Assembly (NCBI GenBank): GCA_004014935.1
Contig: CP025325.1
Location: 2,542,001-2,606,000, forward strand
DNA length: 64,000 bases
Source of the DNA: Saccharomycopsis malanga
Lineage: Eukaryota; Ascomycota; Saccharomycetes; Ascoideales; Saccharomycopsidaceae
Direction: 5' to 3'
Position numbers and translations under genes: made by a program. Each line of letters opens with the position of its first letter. The first letter of the stretch is position 1. Below the pieces are notes generated by a model, which worked only from the letters and a program-made list of their open reading frames with translations, was not told the DNA's origin and did no database searches. Positions 53,404 through 61,619 of the stretch are shown one piece after another.

Positions 53404-55740
53404 ATGAGATTTTCTACATTTTTCTTAGGGTTTTTGGCGACAGTTTTGCAAGGAGTTAGAGCCGAAAGCGGCGACACCGATAACAGAGGGTCGATTAACA
53501 ATAGTACGGGATGTTCGATCAACACGGAACCAATCCACAGCGGATTCAATGCTCGGTTCTACAACTATACGTATGGGCTTAGCTACAGCAAGGAGTTTGT
53601 CAAGTATGGCTACGCGTTGTATGGGAAAGAGGTTGGCAGCGCCAGAGCAGTTACAGACATCAACTTTGAGTACGACCATGTTGTTCCAGTCGAGGTTGTG
53701 CAAGGCAGTATTTACGGAGTGCCAATCACCATTTCAAACTTCACATTAGAGCTTACAGGGTACTTCTACGCGGACCAAACCGGATACTACAAGCTCAACT
53801 TCCACACGACAGACGATGCGGTTGTTGTTTACTTTGGCACAGCCTCTGCTTTTGACTGCTGTGCCAGCGCCGTCTTGTCGTCCAACACCGATTTTAACGA
53901 CGAGGTCATCTACACGGACGGCTCGATCACCGACATGGGCTTGGACTACGATGCTGCCAGATACAGATATCTTGAGGCCGGCTACTACTATCCGTTGAGA
54001 ATCTCGTACATCAACATGAGAAGATATGCGCATTTGGAGATGACGGTTGCCAAGCCAGACGGAACCAACATTTCGCATTTTGGCGACTCTGTTTACCAGT
54101 TCAACGAGAAGGACTCCAAGTGCCAGGCCACGACCCCAGTGGCCCCATTGACCACGACCACGACCACTGTGCCATGGACTGGAACGGCCACCAGCACCTA
54201 CACGACCACATTCTCGGACCCGTCGTCTCCGATCGAAGTTGTCGTCGAAACCCCGGAATCCACGACCACCAGAACCACCTCTTGGACCGGAACCGTCACC
54301 AGCACCACCACCGCCAGCCCAACCAATCTTTCGAGCCCTGTCACTGTCATTGTCGAGACCCCGGTCAGAAAAACCGTCACCACCACCAAACCATGGACCA
54401 AAAGCTTCACCAGCACCTACACCACTGTTCCGTCTGGCTACAGCGACATCACTGTTGTTGTCGAGACTCCCGAGTCCACCGTCACCACCACCACCCAATG
54501 GACCGGCTCTTTTGTCTCCACGTACACCACCACCCCTGCCAACATCTCCAACCCAGTCACAGTCGTCGTGGAAACCCCAAGAAGCACCGTCTACACCACT
54601 GTCCCATGGACCGGAGTCTCCACGTCCTCCTACACCGTCACGCCTTCTGGAACCGGCCCTGCTACTGTCGTTGTCGAGACCCCCGAATCTACGGTCACCA
54701 CCACCGAGCCTTGGTCTGGCACCTTTGTTTCTACCTACACAACCACCCCAGCCAACATCTCCAACCCTGTCACAGTCGTCATCGAGACTCCAACTTACAC
54801 CCCAATCGTTTCTGTCCAAACAAACTCCTCTAGCATCCAATCAAAAACATCCTCCGTCCCTCTCTCAACCCACACCATCACTACAACCGAAACCTGGACT
54901 AATACTTACACCTCCACCTCCACCGTCTCTGCTCCTTCAAATGCCACCATCATCACCGTCATTGTCGACGTCCCAAACCCTTCTTCAACCTCTAAAGCTT
55001 TCTACGGTAACTCCACCGTCACCGAAACTGAAAGTAAATACATTTACACCACCGTCACCCAAACTATCACTTCTTGCGGTGCTTCCGGTTGTACTTTTGT
55101 CGAAACTAGTTTTATCACTTCTATCCCAGCAACTTCTACTTTTGTTTCTGCTTCTGCTACTTCTTCTGCTTCTGCTACTTCTTCTGCTTCTGAAACTTCT
55201 TCTGCTTCTGAAACTTCTTCTTCTTCCTCTGGTTACGCTGTCACTGTTTCTGCTGGTACTCTTGCTCCTCCATCAGAAACTCCATCAGGTCCTAATGAAG
55301 AATCTATTACCTCTGCTGCTACTTCTGCTTCAACTTCAGGTTATGCTGTCACTGTTTCTGCCGGTACTCTTCCTCCTCCATCAGAAACTCCATCAGAAAC
55401 TCCATCAGAAACTCCATCAGAAAATCCATCAGAAAATCCATCTGGTCCTAATGAAGAATCTACCACTTCTGCTACCTTTGCTCCTTCCTCTTCTTCCTCC
55501 GGTTACGCTGTCACTGTTTCTGCTGGCACTCTTGCTCCTCCTCCTCCTCCTCCATCTGTTCAATCTCCTGCTTCTCCAGTTACAACTCTTGCTTCTTCCA
55601 GTAGTTCTGGACTCACTGTTCAAGTCACTGCTGGCTCTTCTGCCCCTGCTGTTGCCTCTGTTTTCGAAGCTGGCGCTTCCAAGAGTCTTGCTATGAGCTC
55701 TTCTATTCTTGCTTTCATTGCAATGCTCATTGCTTTTTAA
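53404..55740 (+). CDS. GPI-anchored flocculin/adhesin with GLEYA/PA14-type head
   Basis: The 778-residue product has a signal peptide (MRFSTFFLGFLATVLQGVRA) and a ligand-binding head near residues 35-235 of GLEYA/PA14 type (GFNARFYNYTYG, FTLELTGYFYADQTGYYKLN, FDCCAS, YYYPLRISYINMRRYAHLEM). Six tandem 36-residue Thr-rich repeats follow (pattern TVTTTTQWTGSFVSTYTTTP, then VTVVVETP), with a degenerate seventh. Next comes a Ser/Thr/Pro stalk with three SGYAVTVSAGTL repeats and runs of SETPSE. The C-terminal tail SMSSSILAFIAMLIAF-type hydrophobic segment after a small-residue stretch fits a GPI signal. It should be wall-anchored and bind glycans or neighbouring cells. The 36-residue repeat length resembles Als repeats, while the head resembles Flo/Epa. 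Codon use changes within the gene (C-ending before about 54.85 kb, T-ending after). Confidence 0.9.
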   Translation: MRFSTFFLGFLATVLQGVRAESGDTDNRGSINNSTGCSINTEPIHSGFNARFYNYTYGLSYSKEFVKYGYALYGKEVGSARAVTDINFEYDHVVPVEVVQGSIYGVPITISNFTLELTGYFYADQTGYYKLNFHTTDDAVVVYFGTASAFDCCASAVLSSNTDFNDEVIYTDGSITDMGLDYDAARYRYLEAGYYYPLRISYINMRRYAHLEMTVAKPDGTNISHFGDSVYQFNEKDSKCQATTPVAPLTTTTTTVPWTGTATSTYTTTFSDPSSPIEVVVETPESTTTRTTSWTGTVTSTTTASPTNLSSPVTVIVETPVRKTVTTTKPWTKSFTSTYTTVPSGYSDITVVVETPESTVTTTTQWTGSFVSTYTTTPANISNPVTVVVETPRSTVYTTVPWTGVSTSSYTVTPSGTGPATVVVETPESTVTTTEPWSGTFVSTYTTTPANISNPVTVVIETPTYTPIVSVQTNSSSIQSKTSSVPLSTHTITTTETWTNTYTSTSTVSAPSNATIITVIVDVPNPSSTSKAFYGNSTVTETESKYIYTTVTQTITSCGASGCTFVETSFITSIPATSTFVSASATSSASATSSASETSSASETSSSSSGYAVTVSAGTLAPPSETPSGPNEESITSAATSASTSGYAVTVSAGTLPPPSETPSETPSETPSENPSENPSGPNEESTTSATFAPSSSSSGYAVTVSAGTLAPPPPPPSVQSPASPVTTLASSSSSGLTVQVTAGSSAPAVASVFEAGASKSLAMSSSILAFIAMLIAF

Positions 55741-56627
55741 ATTTCCTTTCTACCTATTCTTTTTATTTCAACTTGCCTAAAAGCTTCTTGCTATACAGCT
55801 TTTTTTACCATCTATTGTCTTTTCTTTTCTTCTCCAGGTCACTTCTTTTTCTTTTGCTACTCATCTAGCTTGTGCCTCTGTTTTTTGATTCCCAAACTAA
55901 ATCCGAGATTTATGTATAATATCATTACAATATAAACTTATTATTTCTAACATTTTCGTAGTTGCTACAATCCTCTAGTTTTACTGATATATACTAAACT
56001 CGAGATACTCGTTTGATATCATAGTTATAGCAAAAAACATTACAGCTTTTCATTTCAACATGAAATATCTAGGGGCTCGAAATATATTATTATTATGAAA
56101 TATCGAACCAACCACCAGTGAAGATGAAAACATGTTTCAAAAAACCAGGTCATCTAAGCCATACTTTCAATCCAATAATTCAATAATTGCTGTTTGAATT
56201 CCTACCGTAATGGTTGTCTTGTGATTTACAATCACTTACTGGAAATATATACCCCTTTTACCTGAATTGGGCTTGATATTGTTATTAGCATCTCTTGATC
56301 TGTATACATTCCGATGAGTGATCACCGTGCGTGTTCATAATATCATACAACTGTTCAATCCTGCTTGACATCTTTTCTATCTATTGAATTCAAACAACTT
56401 TACAATTACTATCAGGATGTGAAATGAGAGTGATCGTTAATTAGCGGTTTAAAATTACGGGTTTCCTGAATCGTGCAAATGTCTTAGATTGGAAAAATTA
56501 AACCAGGCGTCTAATTACAACCAACTCCTTGGAATGAACTCCAAATAAAAGTATTCACAATGCCAGATCTATCCAAATCTTGAAGTGGCCGCTACAGTAT
56601 CATACAAAACTACTGGGTTGAATCAAG
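55741..56627. other. Intergenic region after the adhesin gene
   Basis: T-rich 3' flank, a small SINE tail remnant at 56070-56099 and the promoter of the next gene. No other feature. Confidence 0.5.
56070..56099 (+). mobile_element. SINE tail remnant
   Basis: CTAGGGGCTCGAAATATATT followed by ATTATTATG resembles the last ~30 nt of the SINE family. Short and diverged. Confidence 0.45.
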
Positions 56628-57530
56628 ATGGAATACTTTATAGTGTGTGTTATACTCGTGGCTTTAATCTTTGTCTCACGAGAAGCACACGTTCGAAAAG
56701 AAGCCAAGGAGAGTGTGTATCAAGTGACAAAGCAAGTCAACAAAGAATGGAGTGGCAAGATCAAATCATACAAAGATCAAATGGCAACGTTGAATCAGTT
56801 GTATGAAAAAAATAGCAAAATGCTCAGCATCAAAAACGAGAAAATATTGGATTTAATCACCCAGGTGAACAGCAAAAACGACAAGATCGACGAGTTAAGC
56901 AAAATCATCGTCTCTGACTATCCCCAGAAACAAAACGGAACCTTGGCCAAGACTGGCATCCCAGAAGATATAGGCCTGTTGATTGAAAATCTAAGAGGTA
57001 ATAATCGGGATGCGAAACTCATAAATAACAAATTGACATTCAGCTATTTGTTGAAGAAACAAGAAAATAAAAACCTCAGCCATGATATCAAACTATATGT
57101 TCTTGAAAACGAAAGGCTTGAGCAAATCATCAAAAATTTGGTGTTGAAGTTGAATAGCATGAAACATAAACTTGAAGGTGTTCAGTCCACTATCAATGAG
57201 TTTGAAAAAGAATGGTTGTACTTGTTGGAATCCTCGAAAAACGAAATCAACATGTTAAAACGTACAATTCTCAAAAAACATATTGAAATATCCAACAGGT
57301 TGAGCAAAGAACAACTTGTCCTACAAACCAATGATTTTGTGCAAAGGCAACTTCGTTTGAACGAGGAAATTGATAAAAAGAATAACGAATTGGTAAAGTT
57401 GAAAGAATTATTTATAAAAAATCTTAATCTGAAAAATGGTGAACTCGCAGAATTGTTTACAAAATACGAACAAGAACTTGGTCATGAAAATTTAAACAAA
57501 AGCATTCAAAATAACATTTGTCCAGTGTAA
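56628..57530 (+). CDS. Unrecognised coiled-coil protein with N-terminal membrane anchor
   Basis: The 300-residue product starts MEYFIVCVILVALIFVSREA: a hydrophobic segment at residues 3-16, which could be a signal anchor. The rest is almost entirely Lys/Glu/Asn/Leu-rich helix with heptad-like spacing, for example KIKSYKDQMATLNQLYEKNS, KNEKILDLITQVNSKNDKID and LRLNEEIDKKNNELVKLKEL. It ends IQNNICPV. The domain order suggests a membrane-tethered coiled coil facing the cytoplasm. I recognise no family. The ATG is the first in the frame and gives the hydrophobic start, which supports it. Confidence 0.72.
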   Translation: MEYFIVCVILVALIFVSREAHVRKEAKESVYQVTKQVNKEWSGKIKSYKDQMATLNQLYEKNSKMLSIKNEKILDLITQVNSKNDKIDELSKIIVSDYPQKQNGTLAKTGIPEDIGLLIENLRGNNRDAKLINNKLTFSYLLKKQENKNLSHDIKLYVLENERLEQIIKNLVLKLNSMKHKLEGVQSTINEFEKEWLYLLESSKNEINMLKRTILKKHIEISNRLSKEQLVLQTNDFVQRQLRLNEEIDKKNNELVKLKELFIKNLNLKNGELAELFTKYEQELGHENLNKSIQNNICPV

Positions 57531-57892
57531 AAATCTTATTATATATACTTTGTACAATCTAAGGAATTCATGAAATGGCTTGTAATTTTTCAGGCTGATA
57601 TGTGTATAAAGTTTATAGTAACGCTAACAGAATAACGGAATTAAATATTAGTTTTATTAGTTTTAGACTATCGAGAAACTTTATTTAACCATCTTTTTTT
57701 CTGATATCAAATAAAGAAAAAACCATGACAATTTAAACGGAATTTTCACTATACAACTGTCACTTTATGTTACTAAATTTGTAAATTTACAATACAATCC
57801 TTTTTATCCCAATATTGTGGTTTGCAGCTTTTACTACAATCAAAAACGCCTAATAAAGTTGAACATTTCATTATTCATTGCAAACATATATT
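57531..57892. other. Intergenic region
   Basis: A/T-rich 3' flank of the coiled-coil gene, no feature seen. Confidence 0.5.
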
Positions 57893-58090
57893 CTAATAAT
57901 AAAAATAATGATCATCTTCTCACCCCAATTGGCTGGAAAAAAAGCACTAGACTTTGGTCTGGGCCGTACTTCAAACAGTTACACTTTCTTGATCAGCATC
58001 GTAAAAAGTGTTCGGGTTGGGAATCGAACCCGTGTTGTTGCCAAATCTTTTTTCTCTTCTTGAAAAGCACTGGCCACTGAGCCATCTGCT
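57893..58090 (-). mobile_element. SINE variant with shortened 3' end (copy F)
   Basis: Minus-strand copy with head (A box complement CCACTGAGCCA near 58074, B box complement GGAATCGAACC near 58020) and the first half of the body. It lacks the usual last ~90 bp (TAGCGCGTATA to GTACTGGGCTCG), yet still ends in an ATTATT-type tail at the left. Imperfect direct repeats flank it: TTGCAAACATATATTCTA at 57879-57896 and TTGCAGCACATACATTCTA at 58091-58109. They overlap the tail slightly and may be an aged target duplication. The right flank is 17 bp from the YJU2 stop codon. Confidence 0.8.
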
Positions 58091-58106
58091 TTGCAGCACA
58101 TACATT

Positions 58107-58886
58107 CTATATAACAACCTTTTTTTTCCTTTTGATCAATTTTGTCACCTTGGATGGCCTAGATATCAACTGCACTTTGACTGGAGGGCTCTGGCTTTTC
58201 GTCTGGGAATGGTTTTTGAATGCTTCTTTCGCCATCTTTTCAATGTCGTCATCATTTATACTGGTTGTATTCTCGTACATTTTCTTTTCCACTCTAGTGT
58301 TCTTTGAAAGTAAACTATCAATCTCCTCATTCAACTGCTGTTCTTTGGCATTTTGCTCCAATTTCTTCTCCAATTTTTCAACCATGGTGGACTCATCATC
58401 TCCATCAATACCATCTAGTTTACTTTTCGCTTTCCTTTCCTCCAACTCCTTTGCTTCTTTCTCTTCCTTCTCCAACCTTTCCAACGTCTCCTCCAAAGTC
58501 TCATCTTTCAATTCCTGGGCCTGATTGTTTTGGGACACATAATTTCTAACCGCGCCACTTTCTGTTATATAGTCAGCAGTTTTAGGATCGGTACGATACT
58601 GTATTGAGTTGGCGCATCTTGGACACCGTATAGTAAAGCGGTATATTCTGATACCTAAATATGTTTGATCGGTGGTTTCTTTTTTTGCATTAAACTTTCG
58701 GCTTTTCGCAATATATTCATTACAGTTCAAACATTTTAAAGAAAATGGCGCCATCAATCGCACATCTTGGACATTCGCTCTCTTGTCTCCTTTCTGGGAC
58801 TTCTTGAGCTTCTTTCGTAGCTTGGCAAAATCCTCCTCATAGTAATCATTGCCACGATACTTGTTAATGCTCTTCCGCTCAGACAT
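58107..58886 (-). CDS. YJU2: Splicing factor Yju2/Cwc16
   Basis: Yju2 (human CCDC94/YJU2) joins the spliceosome with Prp2 and promotes the first catalytic step at the branch site. The 259-residue product begins MSERKSINKYRGNDYYEEDF and has the diagnostic core VRLMAPFSLKCLNCNEYIAK, KFNAKKETTDQTYLGI, IYRFTIRCPRC and TDPKTADYITESGAVRNY. The two CxxC pairs (CLNC and CPRC) form the zinc-binding site. The rest is a Glu/Lys-rich coiled coil ending in a basic tail (KLIKRKKKVVI). Length is close to S. cerevisiae Yju2 (278). A SINE copy sits 17 bp beyond the stop codon and probably supplies part of the 3' UTR. Confidence 0.95.
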   Translation of the reverse strand: MSERKSINKYRGNDYYEEDFAKLRKKLKKSQKGDKRANVQDVRLMAPFSLKCLNCNEYIAKSRKFNAKKETTDQTYLGIRIYRFTIRCPRCANSIQYRTDPKTADYITESGAVRNYVSQNNQAQELKDETLEETLERLEKEEKEAKELEERKAKSKLDGIDGDDESTMVEKLEKKLEQNAKEQQLNEEIDSLLSKNTRVEKKMYENTTSINDDDIEKMAKEAFKNHSQTKSQSPPVKVQLISRPSKVTKLIKRKKKVVI

Positions 58887-59393
58887 CTCTAATAATATAC
58901 CGTCATTACCATAAAGTAAAAAAGATACATCTCAAACACCTTTTCAGATCCCCCTCCTCATCGCTTCAATACTAATACCAAGGTCACGTGCATTGCTTAA
59001 TAATAGTAATAATAATTAGATCTTTACACTGCACCAACTGTTACAGAAAGCATTGACGGTTCTTGCAAACAACAACAGCCGAATAAGATACAAATAGTGT
59101 CAAAATAAATGATAATAAAATTATGTGTTTCCTCATAGAATCTCGTTCATTTAGCAGCAGGCCCGAGAAATAGCTGAATCAATGCTCGCAACCATTTAGT
59201 AGGAAAATTTTCAAGAGTTTTTCATGGTGATGAACGATTTATAGGCGATGAACTTTAAATAGCATCTTGTGGGGTTAAAACTATTTGTGTTTTAGGAAGA
59301 AATAAAATAAAAGAGCCTTGCGAATTGTCCCAATCTCTAGTCAAGGAAGTAACCATCGGCTAGACGGAAACGAAAAGAAAAAAAAATTCCAAT
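58887..59393. other. Divergent promoter YJU2 / PABPN1-like gene
   Basis: Contains a CACGTG E-box at 58985-58990 and A/T-rich sequence. No gene seen. Confidence 0.5.
58985..58990. promoter_or_regulatory. CACGTG E-box upstream of YJU2
   Basis: The surrounding 9-mer TCACGTGCA is the same as at 42739-42747 upstream of GRH1. It is 99 bp from the YJU2 ATG and could also serve the divergent gene. Confidence 0.45.
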
Positions 59394-60029
59394 ATGAGTG
59401 CTAAGGAAGAACAACCAAAGCAAGAAGAAAAAGAAGAGCAAGTTGTTGAACAGCAAGTGGAAGCTGAAGTTGGAGAAGAAAGCTCCGAAAAGCCTAGATT
59501 GACCAGGGAAGAGCATTTCGAACAACAGAAGGAAATCGATTCACGTAGTATTTATGTCGGTAATGTAGATTATTCTTCTACCCCGGAAGAGTTGGAGAAG
59601 TTTTTCAATGTTGCCGGTGTGATTAACCGTATTACTATTCTTTACGACAAGTACACTGGCCGTCCAAAGGGGTTTGCCTATGTTGAGTTTGCTAATAAAG
59701 AGTCTGTAGAGGGTGCCTTGAAAATGAACGAGTCTGAGTTCAAGGGCAGAAAATTGAATGTTTCTGAGAAAAGAACCAATGTTCCAGGTTTCAGCAGAAG
59801 AGGTGGTTTCAGAGGCAGAGGTAACTTCAGAGGTAGAGGCGGTTTCAGAGGCAATTACAGAGGTAGAGGCGGTCTCAGAGGTAGAGGCAATTACAGAGCT
59901 AGAGGTGGTCACAGAGGCTTTAGTTCAAAATCCGAAGAGTCCACTGTTACTGATGGTGAACAAGAACAAGCAGCTCCAGCTAAAGAAGTTAAGAAAGATT
60001 CCGAAGCTACTGCTGAATCTTCTAGCTGA
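59394..60029 (+). CDS. PABPN1/Pab2-like RRM protein with RGG tail
   Basis: The 211-residue product has an acidic Glu/Gln-rich N-terminus, a single RRM near residues 52-128 and an Arg/Gly-rich tail. The RRM carries RNP2 SIYVGNVDY and RNP1 [10 protein letters not shown] and continues [14 protein letters not shown], very close to nuclear poly(A)-binding protein PABPN1 and S. pombe Pab2 ([12 protein letters not shown], KRTNxPG). The closest S. cerevisiae relative is Sgn1. The tail has repeated [15 protein letters not shown] motifs, substrates for arginine methylation, and an acidic end. The expected role is nuclear poly(A) RNA binding, or translation control if it follows Sgn1. The acidic-RRM-RGG layout supports the ATG at 59394. 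Confidence 0.88.
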   Translation: MSAKEEQPKQEEKEEQVVEQQVEAEVGEESSEKPRLTREEHFEQQKEIDSRSIYVGNVDYSSTPEELEKFFNVAGVINRITILYDKYTGRPKGFAYVEFANKESVEGALKMNESEFKGRKLNVSEKRTNVPGFSRRGGFRGRGNFRGRGGFRGNYRGRGGLRGRGNYRARGGHRGFSSKSEESTVTDGEQEQAAPAKEVKKDSEATAESSS

Positions 60030-60365
60030 TGTGTTTGGGTAAATGTATTTCCGCAATGCTATTCAATATGGAACTTATAGAGTCATTGATTTGATCATCT
60101 ATACGACACATTGCGATGGAAAAACTTGTATCTATTGTGTTTTCTCTTTGATGTTATAATTCTTCTTTATTCTAGTTTTTTATTTCTTTATTTTCATGTC
60201 AATTATTTCTCAGTGATGAGTAATGTATTGTACCGAGTTTCTTTATTGTGCTAAAAAATTGTAGTTTATGAACGGAATGTTTTCAAGTGTTCTCATTTCT
60301 AGTGGTAGTAAAGAATTGCAATTGTAAGTTGGTGACAACTTTTTTTTTAAAACTCAAAGACTTTG
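60030..60365. other. 3' flank of the PABPN1-like gene
   Basis: T-rich, no gene. It ends in the left copy of the 15-bp target duplication (60351-60365). Confidence 0.5.
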
Positions 60366-60661
60366 GCCACTGGGCCATTTGGCTCAGTGGTCAGTGCTCT
60401 CGGAGAAGAGAAAAACAAGACTTAACAGGAACACGGGTTCGATTCCCGACACGAACACTTTTTATTCTCTACATTTAAGATATTTAACAGGCAACTGCAA
60501 CTGTCTGAAACATAACCTAGACTAAAGTATAGTGATTACTTTCAACCAATTAAGTGAGAAGATTATGATTAACGGGACATGAAGTCCCCTTGGACATAGC
60601 GCGTATAAACGAAACTGATATGTACTGGGCTTGAAATATATGATATTATTATTATTACTAT
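60366..60661 (+). mobile_element. tRNA-derived SINE with perfect 15-bp target duplication (copy G)
   Basis: The best-preserved copy. AACTCAAAGACTTTG flanks it exactly at 60351-60365 and 60662-60676. It starts (G)GCCACTGGGCCATT, has a perfect A box TGGCTCAGTGG at 60380-60390 and a perfect B box GGTTCGATTCC at 60436-60446; a 4-bp T stem (CGGG/CCCG) is kept. The acceptor-stem halves no longer pair, so it is not a tRNA gene. The body includes CTGCAACTGTCTGAAACATA and ACATAGCGCGTATAAACGAA, then CTGATATGTACTGGGCTTG and a (TAT)n/(ATT)n tail. There is no open frame. Length is about 296 bp. Confidence 0.93.
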
Positions 60662-60676
60662 AACTCAAAGACTTTG

Positions 60677-61085
60677 AGGTGAAAGCTGTTTAAACAGGAA
60701 AAAAAACATGGTTTCCAAACTATCTATTTGTCTCAATTGTCTTGTACTAGGCGGTCTAGATGTCACTCAGGTTAAAGCAGAGCTAGCAAATGCTTGTAAT
60801 GTTTTGGTTAATGATTACTACAAAATTTGTTTACGCCAGGTTTTCGAATGATTGAATTGAAGCCTGAGTGCCTTTACATTTGGGTAAAGGCGCTATCTGA
60901 ATAACCAATTAGCGATTATACCTAGTACTCCACCCAACAATCCACAATATTAGTACCCTTACTTGGGCAAAGAAGAGCAGCGAATATTGGCGAAGACAGT
61001 GTTAAAAAATGGCAACTTCAAATATAAACATCCCAATAAACTAGAATCATGAAAATAAATAGTAAGGCAAGCTATATAATACCCA

Positions 61086-61116
<31 letters not shown>

Positions 61117-61619
61117 GGCATACAAATATGTTTTTGATCTACAAATCTGATATCAACGCTAATCATTATTACATTCTCTCATAAAAGACTTGTTTGTATT
61201 ACAGCGCTACAATAGTCAAGTAAGATTTATTGGGGCAATTGATCACATGGCCACCTCTCATCATGGACAGTTGTCTACAATACGTCTATGATTTTAGGTT
61301 TCCCTTATGAAAATAACATAACCTACCACCCCACACTCTCGGTATGCACCGCGGCAATTTATCTTACTAATTGGGGTCTCATCACCTTCATAGCTTTCAA
61401 GTTGTACCAGTAGCTAAGATATTAGTTATCGCGCCAAGTTAATATATTCGTATAGATAGCGGTTATATTTCGGCTATTACCCGGGCATTACCATAGTATA
61501 GCGGAAATCCCATAGCTTACGAGGTACGTGTGATAAGACTGTTGACGTTAAATTGGGACAAGGCTCAATTGAAGGTGGAATTTGATATTGCAACTTGTAA
61601 GTTAAATCAACATTCAACC
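60677..61619. other. Intergenic region upstream of SEC2
   Basis: No gene is seen. A T29 run lies at 61088-61116. The frame continuing upstream of the SEC2 ATG opens at a GTG (61530) and is not conserved-looking. Confidence 0.5.
61088..61116. repeat. Poly-T run (T29)
   Basis: Homopolymer about 500 bp upstream of SEC2. Such dA:dT tracts can exclude nucleosomes; its exact length is prone to sequencing error. Confidence 0.85.

Noticed and set aside
53746-54840. 364-codon minus-strand ORF and long plus-strand frame at 54239-55696 overlapping the adhesin
   Set aside because: Low-complexity shadows of a C-rich repeat; the adhesin frame has signal peptide, domain and GPI tail.
60366-60470. Candidate functional tRNA gene because of perfect A and B boxes
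   Set aside because: The acceptor-stem halves do not pair, the anticodon arm is poor, and the same head occurs in several dispersed copies with a common body and target duplications.
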